From contig PAJP01000013.1 in the NCBI GenBank assembly GCA_002706095.1, positions 1 through 57,044 of the forward strand: DNA of 57,044 nucleotides, given 5' to 3'. This stretch comes from Methylophaga sp. (GTDB taxonomy: Bacteria; Pseudomonadota; Gammaproteobacteria; Nitrosococcales; Methylophagaceae). The translations under genes were made by a program, and so were the position numbers. Positions 11,587 to 21,934 of the stretch are shown here, in pieces. The notes under the pieces were generated by a model, which worked only from the letters and a program-made list of their open reading frames with translations, was not told the origin of the DNA and did not search any database. The stretch's first letter is position 1, and every line of letters starts with the position of its first letter.

Positions 11587-12060
11587 ATGCGCTGTCCATT
11601 TTGTGGTGCAGATGACTCAAAAGTTGTGGACTCACGACTGTCGGCGGAAGGTGATGCCATCCGCCGACGTCGTATGTGCGTCGAGTGTAATGAACGCTTT
11701 ACCACGTACGAAACGGCTGAATTAAGTCTGCCAAGATTGATTAAACGTGATCGCTCACGTGAGTTATTTGATGAAAATAAATTACGTGCCGGATTTATGC
11801 GAGCACTGGAAAAAAGGCCCGTCAGTATTGATGCCGTCGATACAGCCGTCAAAACTATTACTCGGCGACTGTGGGCAACGGGTGAGCGTGAAGTCGATAG
11901 TCGCTTGGTTGGCGACTGGGTGATGGATGCACTTCGTGAATTAGATGAAGTCGCGTACGTGCGCTTCGCCTCTGTCTACCGAAGTTTTCAGGATGTGAAT
12001 GCCTTTCGTGAAGAAATTGAACGAATGGAAAATAAATCAGAACCGGACGATAAAAAATAA
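11587..12060 (+). CDS. nrdR: Ribonucleotide reductase repressor NrdR
   Basis: NrdR senses ATP/dATP through an ATP-cone and represses ribonucleotide reductase operons. The 157-residue protein has a zinc ribbon with C3, C6, C31 and C34, followed by the ATP-cone (about 47-137), including LIKRD near the cone start. It lies 19 bp after glyA and 105 bp before ribD. I did not find an NrdR-box pair in its own upstream gap. Confidence 0.96.
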   Translation: MRCPFCGADDSKVVDSRLSAEGDAIRRRRMCVECNERFTTYETAELSLPRLIKRDRSRELFDENKLRAGFMRALEKRPVSIDAVDTAVKTITRRLWATGEREVDSRLVGDWVMDALRELDEVAYVRFASVYRSFQDVNAFREEIERMENKSEPDDKK

Positions 12061-12165
12061 AGATGTTTATCTGCACTGATATCATGCTCTTACTGATAGT
12101 CAGTGTTTTATATCTTGTTGTATTCGATGTGAATACATTGTTATTTCATTTTAAGAGAAATGATC

Positions 12166-13272
12166 ATGGCTTCTGCTGAATTTTATATGGCAAGAGCCAT
12201 TGAGCTTGCCAAAAATGGACTATACACGACTGACCCTAACCCTCGGGTTGGCTGTGTCATTGTGAGAGATAATCAGATTGTTGGTGAAGGCTGGCATCAG
12301 CGGGCAGGAGAGAGTCACGCTGAAGTAAACGCTCTACACCAAGCGGGTGAGCAGGCTAGAGGGGCGGACTGTTACGTCACGCTTGAACCCTGTAGCCATT
12401 ATGGACGTACACCACCTTGCGCTGATGCTCTGGTTAATGCTGGTGTGAAACGCGTCTTTATAGCGATGACTGATCCAAATCCCGTTGTTTCAGGTTCAGG
12501 CATACATCGCCTGAGAGAGGCGGGGATAGAGGTCCACACCAAACTGTTGAGCTCTGAATCAGAGAAGTTGAATCCTGGTTTTGCCTATCGTATGCGTCAT
12601 GGTCGACCTTATATCAGAAGTAAAGTCGCCATGAGCCTTGATGGTCGAACAGCTATGGCATCGGGTGAGAGTAAGTGGATAACCGGTCCTGAAGCCAGAC
12701 AGGATGTACAAAAGCTGCGCGCGCGCAGCTCAGCCATTATGACTGGAATTGGTACGATACTCGCGGACGATCCGCAGTTAAATGTCCGTTTTTCTGCAGA
12801 TCATGATAATTGGTACCCTTCTGGTCAGAAGATCAGACAACCGCTCAAAATCATTGTGGATAGTGATGGACGATTGCCTGCGAGTGCTCAAATTCTCAAA
12901 GAGGGTAAAGTACTGGTGATTACGGCCAATGATATTACTATCGCGGAACCAGCCGAATGTTTAGTTTTGCCCTCTGTAGACCAGAATATCGATCTGAATG
13001 CGTTGATGGCGGTACTGGCACAACGTGAAATCAATGAGTTGATGATTGAAGCAGGTGGCGTCTTGAATGGGGCGTTGTTAAAAGCAGGTTTAATCGATGA
13101 ATTAGTCATATACATGGCACCCAAAATTATGGGCGATATGGCACGTGGTGTGTTTCATTTACCTGAGATGATGACAATGTCTCAGAATATTTCCCTAACA
13201 ATTGATGATATCCGAGCAGTAGGTAAGGATTGGCGTATCACTGCAAGACCAATATATAACGAGGAATCTTAA
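12166..13272 (+). CDS. ribD: Bifunctional riboflavin deaminase/reductase RibD
   Basis: RibD performs two steps of riboflavin synthesis: deamination of the pyrimidine, then reduction of the ribosyl side chain. The N-terminal deaminase has the zinc ligands ESHAEVNAL and CSHYGRTPPC. The C-terminal reductase begins near residue 145 with KVAMSLDGRTAMASGESKWIT-like sequence. ATG codons occur at 12160 and 12166; AAGAGA at 12153-12158 is 2 nt from the first and 7 nt from the second, so I prefer 12166. The 105-bp gap upstream has no FMN riboswitch consensus. Confidence 0.94.
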   Translation: MASAEFYMARAIELAKNGLYTTDPNPRVGCVIVRDNQIVGEGWHQRAGESHAEVNALHQAGEQARGADCYVTLEPCSHYGRTPPCADALVNAGVKRVFIAMTDPNPVVSGSGIHRLREAGIEVHTKLLSSESEKLNPGFAYRMRHGRPYIRSKVAMSLDGRTAMASGESKWITGPEARQDVQKLRARSSAIMTGIGTILADDPQLNVRFSADHDNWYPSGQKIRQPLKIIVDSDGRLPASAQILKEGKVLVITANDITIAEPAECLVLPSVDQNIDLNALMAVLAQREINELMIEAGGVLNGALLKAGLIDELVIYMAPKIMGDMARGVFHLPEMMTMSQNISLTIDDIRAVGKDWRITARPIYNEES

Positions 13273-13275
13273 TTC

Positions 13276-13914
13276 ATGTTTACAGGCATTATTGCAGCCA
13301 TGGGACAGGTAACGTCTATCACCCCAAGTGGTGGCGATATGAGATTGAAAGTGGCGACCCAAAAATTAGACTTATCTGATGTCAGTCTTGGCGATAGCAT
13401 TGCTATTAATGGTGTCTGTCTGACTGTGGTTGAACTTGATCAGTCTCATGTGAGTTTTGATGTATCAAAAGAGAGTCTCGAGCGAACTGCACTTTCACAG
13501 ATTACTGAAGGCTCACCCGTTAATCTTGAAAAAGCGCTTGCTGTAGGTGATCGTCTCGGTGGACATATGGTGAGTGGCCATGTTGATGGTCTTGGTAAAG
13601 TGTTAGAGATGACACCGTCTGCGCGCTCAGTACAGTTTCGAATGGAAGTACCCGCCAATTTGGAACGCTATATCGCTAAAAAAGGTTCTGTGACGATTGA
13701 TGGTGTGAGTCTTACGGTGAATGAGGTTGGAGCAGGCTGGTTTGAAATCAATATCATTCCCCACACTATGCAGGAAACTATCATTAAAGAATATAAAGTG
13801 GGTACGGTTGTGAATTTGGAAGTCGACTTGATTGCTCGATATCTTGAGCGTTTGTTACCTGGACTCGACCCTGCAGACGCCAGAGAAACATTGTCAGGAA
13901 ACAGTGATACTTAA
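13276..13914 (+). CDS. ribE: Riboflavin synthase alpha subunit
   Basis: This enzyme disproportionates two dimethylribityl-lumazines to riboflavin and the pyrimidine. It has 212 residues, with two lumazine-binding repeats (about 1-97 and 98-196), N-terminal MFTGII, and paired motifs GVCLTV and GVSLTV. It sits 3 bp after ribD and 1 bp before ribBA, clearly in one operon. The gene is called ribC in E. coli. Confidence 0.94.
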   Translation: MFTGIIAAMGQVTSITPSGGDMRLKVATQKLDLSDVSLGDSIAINGVCLTVVELDQSHVSFDVSKESLERTALSQITEGSPVNLEKALAVGDRLGGHMVSGHVDGLGKVLEMTPSARSVQFRMEVPANLERYIAKKGSVTIDGVSLTVNEVGAGWFEINIIPHTMQETIIKEYKVGTVVNLEVDLIARYLERLLPGLDPADARETLSGNSDT

Positions 13915-13915
13915 T

Positions 13916-15037
13916 ATGCAACTCAACAGCACAGAAGAGATTATTGACGATCTCAGACAGGGAAAAATGGTCATCATTATGGATGATGAAGATCGTGAAA
14001 ATGAGGGTGACCTCATTATGGCTGCAGAAAAAGTCACACCAGATGCCATTAATTTTATGGCACGGTTTGGGCGTGGTTTGATTTGTCTGACGCTAACGGA
14101 AAATCGTTGTCGTGAATTACGATTACCACTGATGGTCAGTGACAATCAGACGCCTTATTCCACTAACTTCACTGTCTCCATTGAAGCGGCAGAAGGAGTG
14201 ACGACTGGTATTTCAGCGGCCGACCGTGCTTTAACCGTGCAAGTCGCAGTTGATCCTGATTCACGACCTGAGGATTTGGTTCAACCAGGCCATATTTTCC
14301 CCTTAAAAGCACAGCCGGGTGGGGTGTTAACACGAGCTGGTCACACGGAAGCTGGCTGTGATCTCGCTCAGCTTGCCGGCTTATCTCCAGCAGCTGTCAT
14401 TGTTGAAATTTTAAATGATGATGGCAGTATGGCCAGGCGCCCAGACTTGGAAACCTTTGCACAAAAACATGATCTGAAAATTGGTACGATTGCTGACCTG
14501 ATAAGTTATCGACTTGAAAATGAAATGACAGTCGAAAAATTATCTCAATGTCAGTTTCCTACTGAGTATGGTGATTTTCAGCTATACAGCTTTCAGGATT
14601 CAGTCAATTCTCAGGTCCATCTAGCCCTCACCTATGGTGATATTACTCCTGATGAAGAAACGTTAGTTCGCGTGCATATGGCGGACCCACTCAGTGATAT
14701 TTTAGGCTCGGTCAGGGAGCCGACACATTGGCCAGTTCCTCAAGTGCTGAAACAAATTCAACAAGCGGGTAAAGGTATTCTGGTTGTTTTGAGGTTACCG
14801 GCTCAGAATAAACAGTTAGCGGCCAAAATTGCACGTTATGAACGAGAAGACCGTGATGAGAGCCCTTTACCTGTTAAGGGGGGCTGGGATCTTCGTACAT
14901 TTGGTGTTGGTGCACAAATTTTGTCAGCATTAGGCGTGAAAAAAATGCGCGTGATGGGGACACCCACGAAGTTGACTGGTGTTTCAGGGTTTGGACTGGA
15001 GTTAGTGGGTTATCTGGAAGCTGACGAGACTGAGTAA
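13916..15037 (+). CDS. ribBA: 3,4-dihydroxy-2-butanone-4-phosphate synthase with degenerate GTP cyclohydrolase II domain
   Basis: The N-terminal RibB domain (about 1-200) makes the four-carbon unit for lumazine; it has [11 protein letters not shown] and [11 protein letters not shown]. The C-terminal half (about 207-373) resembles RibA in fold-level sequence but lacks the zinc-binding SECLTGD and RCDCG cysteines: RVH is followed by MADPLSD and SVREPTHW. It is therefore probably inactive as a cyclohydrolase, as in the RibB hybrids of pseudomonads, and an active ribA must lie elsewhere. The ATG at 13916 follows the ribE stop by one base; the frame is open 28 codons further upstream but lies inside ribE. 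Confidence 0.9.
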   Translation: MQLNSTEEIIDDLRQGKMVIIMDDEDRENEGDLIMAAEKVTPDAINFMARFGRGLICLTLTENRCRELRLPLMVSDNQTPYSTNFTVSIEAAEGVTTGISAADRALTVQVAVDPDSRPEDLVQPGHIFPLKAQPGGVLTRAGHTEAGCDLAQLAGLSPAAVIVEILNDDGSMARRPDLETFAQKHDLKIGTIADLISYRLENEMTVEKLSQCQFPTEYGDFQLYSFQDSVNSQVHLALTYGDITPDEETLVRVHMADPLSDILGSVREPTHWPVPQVLKQIQQAGKGILVVLRLPAQNKQLAAKIARYEREDRDESPLPVKGGWDLRTFGVGAQILSALGVKKMRVMGTPTKLTGVSGFGLELVGYLEADETE

Positions 15038-15039
15038 GC

Positions 15040-16182
15040 ATGCCTAAATTATTTGTCGTGGCGGGTGAGGCTTCTGGTGATGCCCATGCCGGCAGAATGC
15101 TAAAAGCCTTAAAACAACACCGGCCGGATATTTCTGTTTCCGGTATCGGTGGTGAGACCATGCGTGAAGCGGGTGTGGATATTATCACCGATTTTGCTGA
15201 GCTTGCTGTCATGGGCCTGGTTGAGGTCATTAAACGCTACTCTCATATCAAAGCTGTTTTTGATAAAACCGTTGAACATTTAGCTTCAAGTAAACCTGAC
15301 GCATTAATATTAGTCGATTACCCTGGGTTTAATCTAAAGCTAGCTAAAAAAGCGCATGAATTGGGTATTCCGGTTATTTACTATATCAGCCCTAAAATAT
15401 GGGCCTGGCGGGCTGGGCGAATCAAAGCCATAAAGCGTTATGTTGATCTGATGCTGGTGTTGTTTCCATTTGAACAGTCGCTTTATGAAAAAGCCGATGT
15501 GGCTGTGAAATGTGTGGGTCATCCCTTAGTTGATGCAGTACATTCAGACTGGACTTCTGAACAGGCCAAGTCGCATTTTTCCCTTGATACGAAAGCGCCT
15601 GTCTTAGGCTTGTTTCCTGGCAGTCGTCGGAGTGAGGTGGAAGCATTATTGCCAGTGATGTTAGCGACCGCCGAGCATATTCAACAACGTGATAATTCTG
15701 TGCAGGTTATTTTACCCTTAGCACCTGGGCTAGATCGGACGTTAATTGAGCCATATTTATCAGAAACGGCGGTGAAAGTGGAGGTCATTTCTGGTGAGTT
15801 TTATGATGTCGTTCGTAGCTGTGATGCCATTGTGGCGGCATCGGGCACTGTCACTCTGGAAATTGCTTTGTTAGGTGTACCGCATTTAATTACTTACCGG
15901 GTTGCGCCACTGACTTACCAGATTCTCAAACGACTGGTAAAAATTCCTTACGTGGGTTTATGTAATATTGTGACCGGAAAAAATGTCGTCACTGAGTTAT
16001 TACAGAGCCAGGTGTCGGTAGCTGAGTTAGCGCCACGGTTATTATATTTTCTGACCGCGGCAGAAGCCCAACAACAGGCCCATACTGTTCAAGAACAAGT
16101 GCTTAAAGCGCTCGGGCCCAGCGGTGGCGCTGACAACGCAGCCAGAGCCGTTATTTCTTTTATTGATACTCATCATTCATGA
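15040..16182 (+). CDS. lpxB: Lipid-A-disaccharide synthase LpxB
   Basis: LpxB joins UDP-diacylglucosamine and lipid X to form the lipid A disaccharide on the inner membrane. The 380-residue protein has the N-terminal [15 protein letters not shown], the [14 protein letters not shown] segment near 110, FPGSRRSEV near 190 and AASGTVTLE near 267. It starts 2 bp after ribBA, where ribH and nusB would be expected. It overlaps rnhB by 4 bp (ATGA). Confidence 0.96.
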   Translation: MPKLFVVAGEASGDAHAGRMLKALKQHRPDISVSGIGGETMREAGVDIITDFAELAVMGLVEVIKRYSHIKAVFDKTVEHLASSKPDALILVDYPGFNLKLAKKAHELGIPVIYYISPKIWAWRAGRIKAIKRYVDLMLVLFPFEQSLYEKADVAVKCVGHPLVDAVHSDWTSEQAKSHFSLDTKAPVLGLFPGSRRSEVEALLPVMLATAEHIQQRDNSVQVILPLAPGLDRTLIEPYLSETAVKVEVISGEFYDVVRSCDAIVAASGTVTLEIALLGVPHLITYRVAPLTYQILKRLVKIPYVGLCNIVTGKNVVTELLQSQVSVAELAPRLLYFLTAAEAQQQAHTVQEQVLKALGPSGGADNAARAVISFIDTHHS

Positions 16183-16754
16183 CAAATACGCTTATTATCG
16201 CCGGCGTTGATGAAGTTGGACGTGGCCCATTAGCCGGGCCCGTAGTGACTGCTGCTGTCATACTGAATCCTGATAACCCAATTGCAGGCTTGGCTGATTC
16301 AAAAAAACTCACTGAAAAACGAAGAGAGAGTCTGGTACCTCTAATCAAAGAGCATGCTTTAGCCTGGGCAATGGGGCGAGCTGAGCCAGATGAAATAGAC
16401 GAGCTAAATATTCTTCAGGCCAGTTTACTTGCGATGAAAAGAGCCGTTGAAGCCTTATCTATAGTCCCAGAACACGTGCTCGTTGATGGTATACATGCCC
16501 CTAAGCTTAATTGTCCCGTCACCACCATTATTAAAGGTGATCAATCTGAGCCCGCTATTGCGGCCGCTTCAATCTTAGCTAAAGTCGCACGTGACCAAGA
16601 AATGATTGCACTGGAGGAACAGTATCCAGGCTATGGTTTTGCCAAGCATAAAGGCTATCCAACCAAGCAACATCAGCAAGCACTTCTAACGCTAGGGGTA
16701 ACGGATATTCATAGACGTTCATTCGGCCCTGTTCATAAGGCATTATCACTGTAA
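16179..16754 (+). CDS. rnhB: Ribonuclease HII
   Basis: RNase HII cleaves RNA in RNA-DNA hybrids and removes single ribonucleotides from DNA. The 191-residue protein has the catalytic [14 protein letters not shown] motif (D11, E12), the central VDG motif and [12 protein letters not shown] with a further acidic residue. Its start overlaps the lpxB stop, the usual lpxB-rnhB pairing. Confidence 0.96.
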   Translation: MTNTLIIAGVDEVGRGPLAGPVVTAAVILNPDNPIAGLADSKKLTEKRRESLVPLIKEHALAWAMGRAEPDEIDELNILQASLLAMKRAVEALSIVPEHVLVDGIHAPKLNCPVTTIIKGDQSEPAIAAASILAKVARDQEMIALEEQYPGYGFAKHKGYPTKQHQQALLTLGVTDIHRRSFGPVHKALSL

Positions 16755-16807
16755 TGCCATTATATAAATCATAGAAAAACTGATGAGCGTGGTATTATTC
16801 AAGACTT

Positions 16808-18172
16808 ATGCTGTCGTTAAATAAAATTTTCAACAAATTGGTTAGAGGCAAAAACGGTCAACATCCGCAACAAGGACGTGAACCGTTAATTATCCCTCGC
16901 AGTGAACACACCATATCGCGTAAACAGATTAGTCAACATGCACTCAAAGTGCTGTATACCTTGAAAGAGGGCGGCTATGATGCTTATCTCGTCGGTGGGT
17001 GTGTACGCGATCTTTTGCTAGGTTATGAACCAAAAGACTTTGATGTAGCCACCAATGCCTCGCCAGAACAAGTGCATGCGCTATTCAAGCGCAGCCAGTT
17101 GATCGGACGACGATTTAAGCTGGTTCATGTTCGGTTTGGACGTGACGTTATAGAAGTCGCTACTTTCCGTGCGCCACCTGAGGCTAAACAACATGTTGAT
17201 ACTCAGGGCCGCATTATGCAGGACAATGTGTTTGGCACTTTAGAACAAGATGCCTGGCGACGTGATTTTACGATCAATGCGCTCTATTACAATATCAAAG
17301 ATTTTTCTATCATCGATTACACCGGTGGAATGGCCGATCTCAATGCGGGCCTTATCCGTTTAATTGGTGATGTTGAAACACGTTATCGTGAAGATCCTGT
17401 TCGCATGTTAAGAGCCTGTCGCTTTTTAGCTAAGCTTGGCTTAAAGCTGGATAAAGAGACAGAGCAAGGCATTTTTGATTGGGCACATTTGATTCGAGAT
17501 ATCCCGCCGGCAAGGCTGTTTGATGAAACACTAAAACTGTATCTGAGTGGCCAGGCTGCCATGACACATGAATTACTCTGTCATTACGGTCTGTTTGAGC
17601 ATCTCTACCCACAAACCGCTGCGTTGTTGCATGAAGAACAAGACGGTTATCCAAGAACGATGTTGATGAAGGCATTAGAAAATACGGATATTCGTATCGC
17701 AGCCGGTAAGCCAGTGACACCAGCGTTTTTGTTTGCAGCAATATTATGGGAGCCAGTGCGGCAGCGTACGGTTTTATTGATGACTAATGGCATGCCAGAA
17801 ATTCCAGCGATGCAGCGTGCATCATCTGAAATTATTGGAGAACAGATCCAACGTGTTGCTGTTCCCAAGCGTTATAGTCTGGTCACCCGAGATATTTGGA
17901 CTTTGCAGCCCCGCCTATTGAAGCGTCAGGGAAAAAGAGCATTCAAAACATTATTGCATCCCAAGTTTCGTGCTGGATATGACTTTTTAGCATTAAGAGC
18001 TCAAGCTGGTGAACCGTTGAGTGAAACGGTAGATTGGTGGACAAAATTTCAGACAGAAACAGTGAAACAACAACAGTCCATGGTCGATGCTCTGGGCAAA
18101 GAGGGCAGCGTCAAAAAGCCTCGCCGTAGACGCCGTAGACGACCCGCAGCGAAAAAGTCGGAACAAAATTGA
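16808..18172 (+). CDS. pcnB: Poly(A) polymerase I PcnB
   Basis: PcnB adds 3' poly(A) tails that mark RNA for decay. It has 454 residues, with the nucleotidyltransferase motif VGGCVRDLLLGYEPKDFDVAT near 60, the RRDFTINALYYN segment and RMLRACRF. The Arg- and Lys-rich C-terminus (a run of Arg near 438) is typical for the family and likely contacts RNA. A CCA-adding enzyme is less likely because of the long basic N- and C-terminal extensions. Its stop overlaps folK. Confidence 0.93.
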   Translation: MLSLNKIFNKLVRGKNGQHPQQGREPLIIPRSEHTISRKQISQHALKVLYTLKEGGYDAYLVGGCVRDLLLGYEPKDFDVATNASPEQVHALFKRSQLIGRRFKLVHVRFGRDVIEVATFRAPPEAKQHVDTQGRIMQDNVFGTLEQDAWRRDFTINALYYNIKDFSIIDYTGGMADLNAGLIRLIGDVETRYREDPVRMLRACRFLAKLGLKLDKETEQGIFDWAHLIRDIPPARLFDETLKLYLSGQAAMTHELLCHYGLFEHLYPQTAALLHEEQDGYPRTMLMKALENTDIRIAAGKPVTPAFLFAAILWEPVRQRTVLLMTNGMPEIPAMQRASSEIIGEQIQRVAVPKRYSLVTRDIWTLQPRLLKRQGKRAFKTLLHPKFRAGYDFLALRAQAGEPLSETVDWWTKFQTETVKQQQSMVDALGKEGSVKKPRRRRRRRPAAKKSEQN

Positions 18173-18657
18173 TGCAGGTTTTTATTGGATTGGGAAGTAA
18201 TTTAGACGACCCGCAGACACAAATTTTGACAGCAATAGAAGATATAAAAAATCTCGAAGATACACGTCTTTTACATCAATCATCGCTTTATCATAGCCCG
18301 CCAATGGGGCCTCAGGATCAGCCGGATTATGTGAATGCGGTTGTCGAGGTGGATACAGCATTGCCGCCACATGTATTGCTTGATAACCTGCAACAACTTG
18401 AACAGAAACATGGCCGGGTGAAGAAACGCCATTGGGGCGAACGCACGTTGGATCTCGATATCTTGGTGTATTCCGATTATGTTATTGATGATGACAGACT
18501 CAAGGTGCCTCATCCAGGCTTAAGCGAACGGGCTTTTGTTGTCTATCCATTAGCCGAAATTGTTGCTGACTTAACTATTCCTGGACAAGGTAAGCTATCA
18601 GTAATCAAGCAAAACTGTCCTTTAGATGGCTTGAGAAAAGTGGAAACGCATACATAA
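18172..18657 (+). CDS. folK: HPPK, dihydropterin pyrophosphokinase FolK
   Basis: FolK transfers pyrophosphate from ATP to hydroxymethyl-dihydropterin in folate synthesis. It has 161 residues, with N-terminal FIGLGSNL, the signature RTLDLDIL near 93 and PHPGLSERAFVVYPL. The ATG at 18172 shares its first base with the pcnB stop (TGATG); a TTG one codon earlier is less likely. It overlaps the next gene by one base. Confidence 0.95.
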   Translation: MQVFIGLGSNLDDPQTQILTAIEDIKNLEDTRLLHQSSLYHSPPMGPQDQPDYVNAVVEVDTALPPHVLLDNLQQLEQKHGRVKKRHWGERTLDLDILVYSDYVIDDDRLKVPHPGLSERAFVVYPLAEIVADLTIPGQGKLSVIKQNCPLDGLRKVETHT

Positions 18658-19316
18658 TGAATCACTCACTATCACATCGTTATATTGTGGTTGAAGGACC
18701 TATCGGCGTAGGTAAAACGCATCTGGTAAAACGTCTGGCTGAGAGTTTTTCCGGCTCTGTTCTACTCGAACAGCCAGAACAAAATCCTTTTCTGGAAAAA
18801 TTTTACCTTTATCCCAAACAATCCGCTCTTCCAACACAGCTCAGTTTTTTAATGCAGCGCGTTAAGTTGGGTAAAACACTCAATCAAGATGACTTATTCA
18901 ACGACTTGCATATCGCTGATTTCATGGTAGAAAAAGATAAGTTATTTGCTCAAATTTCCTTAGATGACGATGAGTTAGCGCTCTATAATATGGTTTATGA
19001 TAATTTAACGTTACACCATAGAACCCCTGATTTAGTCATCTATCTGCAAGCATCATTGCCAGTGTTGAAATCGCGTATTGCTCAACGTGGTATTAGCTAT
19101 GAGCAACACGTGGAAGAGGGCTACCTGAAACGGTTAGCTGATACGTACGCGGACTTTTTCCACTATTACGATGCCTCGCCGTTGTTGATTGTGAATGCTG
19201 AACAAATTGATCTAGTGAATGGTGATCAAGATTATCTGCAATTACTTGAACAAATCTGCAGTATTCAAAGTGGTCGTCATTATTACAATCCATTGCCCGT
19301 CTCAGAGAAGAAATAA
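18657..19316 (+). CDS. Deoxynucleoside kinase family protein
   Basis: The 219-residue protein belongs to the deoxynucleoside kinase (dNK) family, which phosphorylates salvage deoxynucleosides such as dA or dG. The P-loop GPIGVGKT is at 14-21, the YLQASLP segment near 122 and the LID-type RIAQRG near 134. Substrate specificity cannot be read from the sequence. It lies between folK and panB with overlapping or near-touching ends, an arrangement also seen in other gammaproteobacteria. Confidence 0.82.
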   Translation: MNHSLSHRYIVVEGPIGVGKTHLVKRLAESFSGSVLLEQPEQNPFLEKFYLYPKQSALPTQLSFLMQRVKLGKTLNQDDLFNDLHIADFMVEKDKLFAQISLDDDELALYNMVYDNLTLHHRTPDLVIYLQASLPVLKSRIAQRGISYEQHVEEGYLKRLADTYADFFHYYDASPLLIVNAEQIDLVNGDQDYLQLLEQICSIQSGRHYYNPLPVSEKK

Positions 19317-19318
19317 TC

Positions 19319-20113
19319 ATGAGCCGTATTAGTCTTAAACATCTGCGTCAAATGAAAACGGCGCAAGAAAAAATTGCTGTACTCACTGCGTATGATGCGA
19401 GCTTTAGTTACGCACTTGAGCAAGCCGGTGTGGATGTTCTACTAGTAGGTGATTCTTTGGGAATGGTTATCCAGGGACAAGAGAGTACAGTTCCTGTAAG
19501 TGTTGACGATATGATTTATCACACGGCTAATGTGATCCGCGGTAGTGATAAGTTATTTGTCATCGCTGATATGCCGTTTATGAGTTATGCCAACACTGAA
19601 CAAGCTATCAAAAACGCTGCTCGCCTGATGGCTGAAGGCGGCGCTCAAATGGTCAAACTGGAAGGTGGCGCCGTCATCACCGATACAGTTAAACAGCTAA
19701 CTGCACGTGGCATACCCGTATGTGGACATTTAGGGTTATTACCTCAGTCAGTTCATCGGTTAGGTGGTTACATCGTGCAGGGTCGTGAAACACAGGCCGC
19801 AGAAGAATTGATTGCCGATGCCATCAGTCTGCAAGAAGCTGGTGCAGATATGCTGGTATTGGAATGCGTACCGGCAACCTTAGGAGCCGTCGTATCCAAA
19901 CAGTTGGATATTCCTGTGATAGGTATTGGTGCTGGTAGCGACTGTGATGGGCAGGTGTTGGTGGTGTATGACATGTTGGGCTTAACGCCTGGCCGAAGAC
20001 CACGCTTCAGTCACGACTTTTTAGCGGATACCGGCTCAATACAAGCCGCTCTGACAAACTATGTACAATCGGTGAAATCAGGTGCATTTCCTAATGCGGA
20101 GCAGCAGTTCTAA
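19319..20113 (+). CDS. panB: 3-methyl-2-oxobutanoate hydroxymethyltransferase PanB
   Basis: PanB makes ketopantoate from alpha-ketoisovalerate and methylene-tetrahydrofolate. The 264-residue protein has TAYDASF near 22, GDSLGMV near 44, KLEGG near 114 and the catalytic Glu region VLECVP near 180. It is the first of three pantothenate genes in a row and shares its last base with the panC start (TAATG). Confidence 0.97.
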   Translation: MSRISLKHLRQMKTAQEKIAVLTAYDASFSYALEQAGVDVLLVGDSLGMVIQGQESTVPVSVDDMIYHTANVIRGSDKLFVIADMPFMSYANTEQAIKNAARLMAEGGAQMVKLEGGAVITDTVKQLTARGIPVCGHLGLLPQSVHRLGGYIVQGRETQAAEELIADAISLQEAGADMLVLECVPATLGAVVSKQLDIPVIGIGAGSDCDGQVLVVYDMLGLTPGRRPRFSHDFLADTGSIQAALTNYVQSVKSGAFPNAEQQF

Positions 20114-20967
20114 TGGCGATAGCAGAAAACTTGGGAGCATTACGAACCCGCATCAAAAGTTGGCGTCAACAGAATGAAGTGATTGCATTTGTACCGACAA
20201 TGGGCAACCTGCATGAAGGTCATCTCTCTTTAGTACAAAAAGCGCGTGAGCTGGCGGATCGCGTTGTCGTCAGCATTTTTGTGAATCCGCTGCAGTTCAA
20301 TGATAAACAGGATCTTTCTGATTATCCCCGAACATTGAATGAAGATATCCAGTTATTGAGTGAACTCGATTGTGAGCTGATTTTTACGCCGACTGAGGAA
20401 ATGATTTATCCGAATGGTATGGCATCGTTAACCAAAGTCATTGTTCCTGGTGTCGATGATAAGCTCTGCGGCAAAGGTCGCCCTGGCCACTTTGATGGCG
20501 TCGCTACCGTTGTAACAAAACTATTCAATATGGTGCAGCCTGATATTGCCATTTTTGGTGAGAAAGATTATCAGCAATTAATGTTAATCAAGAAACTGGT
20601 GGCAGACTTAAATTTGTCGGTAGATGTGATTGGCGTGCCAACAAAGAGGCATGAGAGTGGGCTGGCCATGAGTTCCAGAAACAGCTTATTGAACCAAAAA
20701 CAATTAGTTCAAGCGCCGTTGATCTATAAAACACTGCTGTCAATGAAGCAAGCTATTGAAGAAGATGGCCTTACTGACTTCCATCAACTTTGTGCGACGG
20801 CGAAAGAAGAGTTACAAAAAGCGGGACTGGAACCTGAGTATGTCGATATTCGTCGCGCAAATGATCTGGAACTGGCTAATGCCAATGACAAACACATTCG
20901 TATTTTTGTGGCTGCAAGGCTGGGAAGCGTAAGATTAATAGATAATATTGCCTGTGACCTTGCCTGA
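20113..20967 (+). CDS. panC: Pantothenate synthetase PanC
   Basis: PanC condenses pantoate and beta-alanine with ATP. The 284-residue protein has the HIGH-like PTMGNLHEGHLSLV near 29-42, FVNPLQF, GEKDYQQL near 148 and the MSSRN motif near 184. It follows panB with a one-base overlap. Confidence 0.97.
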   Translation: MAIAENLGALRTRIKSWRQQNEVIAFVPTMGNLHEGHLSLVQKARELADRVVVSIFVNPLQFNDKQDLSDYPRTLNEDIQLLSELDCELIFTPTEEMIYPNGMASLTKVIVPGVDDKLCGKGRPGHFDGVATVVTKLFNMVQPDIAIFGEKDYQQLMLIKKLVADLNLSVDVIGVPTKRHESGLAMSSRNSLLNQKQLVQAPLIYKTLLSMKQAIEEDGLTDFHQLCATAKEELQKAGLEPEYVDIRRANDLELANANDKHIRIFVAARLGSVRLIDNIACDLA

Positions 20968-21018
20968 TATTTGTTAAAAAGCGATAATATTGGGCTATTT
21001 CATAAGAACATTCTGGCT

Positions 21019-21399
21019 ATGCAACTGACCTTTTTAAAAGCAAAATTACATCGTGCTTGTGTGACTCATTCCGAGTTGGAGTATGAAGGCTCGTGTGCAA
21101 TTGACGGTAAGTTACTGGAAGCCGCTGGTATTCATGAATATGAGCAAATCCAGATTTACAATGTCGCCAACGGCGAACGTTTTACTACCTACGCTATTCG
21201 CGCAGAAGATGGTTCAAATATCATTTCGGTCAATGGTGCAGCTGCCCATAAAGCTTCCCCAGGCGATCGTTTAATTATTTGTGCATTCGCAACACTTGAT
21301 GCCAAAGAAGTCGAAAACTTTAAGCCAACACTGGTGTATCTCGACGAAAAAAACGATATCACACACATGCGTCACGCTATTCCTGTTCAAGCTGCATAA
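21019..21399 (+). CDS. panD: Aspartate 1-decarboxylase PanD
   Basis: PanD makes beta-alanine from aspartate. It is made as a proenzyme and cleaves itself between Gly24 and Ser25 (YEGS), turning Ser25 into the pyruvoyl cofactor. The 126-residue length fits the family. The frame is open from a TTG at 20971, but the ATG at 21019 gives the family N-terminus [13 protein letters not shown], so I use it. The ribosome site is weak. It completes a panBCD set. Confidence 0.95.
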   Translation: MQLTFLKAKLHRACVTHSELEYEGSCAIDGKLLEAAGIHEYEQIQIYNVANGERFTTYAIRAEDGSNIISVNGAAAHKASPGDRLIICAFATLDAKEVENFKPTLVYLDEKNDITHMRHAIPVQAA

Positions 21400-21420
21400 A
21401 AAGAAACGAGTACTAAATCA

Positions 21421-21933
21421 ATGGAAAGATTGTTTGAAAAAGCGCTCTGGAATAGTCGTTTTGTTGTACTCATAGCCGTTATCGCCAGCCTGGTTACCGC
21501 ATTAGCCATGTTTTATATGGCAACGGTTGATGTCTATTATTTACTTTCTCATCTTGGCGAATACATGTCACCTGATTTGATTGGTGATGCCAGAAAGGAT
21601 TTTCGTGCTGAAACCGTGGCACACGTCGTTGAGGTGATTGATGGCTATTTGCTGGCGACCGTACTGTTTATCTTCTCTCTTGGCTTGTATGAGCTGTTTA
21701 TCAGTAAAATCGAAGAAGCAGAAGAGAGTGAGAACTCGAAAGTATTAGCTATTCACAGTTTGGATGATCTAAAAGCACGTTTAGGCCGTGTTGTTTTGAT
21801 GATTCTGATTGTTAACTTTTTCGAACATGCCATTAGCATGGACTTTCACGGTCCGCTTGATTTGCTGGCGCTTGCTGGTGGTATTGGCCTTATCGCACTG
21901 GCTTTATACTTCTCCCACGCTGACGACCACTAA
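21421..21933 (+). CDS. yqhA: UPF0114 family membrane protein YqhA
   Basis: The 170-residue inner-membrane protein has four likely helices (about 13-35, 70-92, 115-135 and 143-162). It matches the UPF0114/YqhA family by its N-terminal LFEKALWNSRF, the central EVIDGYLLA and the LKARLGRV segment. The function of the family is not established. It lies 21 bp after panD and may be cotranscribed. Confidence 0.8.
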   Translation: MERLFEKALWNSRFVVLIAVIASLVTALAMFYMATVDVYYLLSHLGEYMSPDLIGDARKDFRAETVAHVVEVIDGYLLATVLFIFSLGLYELFISKIEEAEESENSKVLAIHSLDDLKARLGRVVLMILIVNFFEHAISMDFHGPLDLLALAGGIGLIALALYFSHADDH

Positions 21934-21934
21934 T

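Noticed and set aside
12061-12165. FMN riboswitch before ribD
   Set aside because: The gap is about 100 bp and lacks the conserved FMN-element blocks.
13832-13915. N-terminal extension of RibBA
   Set aside because: These 28 codons lie within ribE in another frame; the RibB family start fits ATG 13916.
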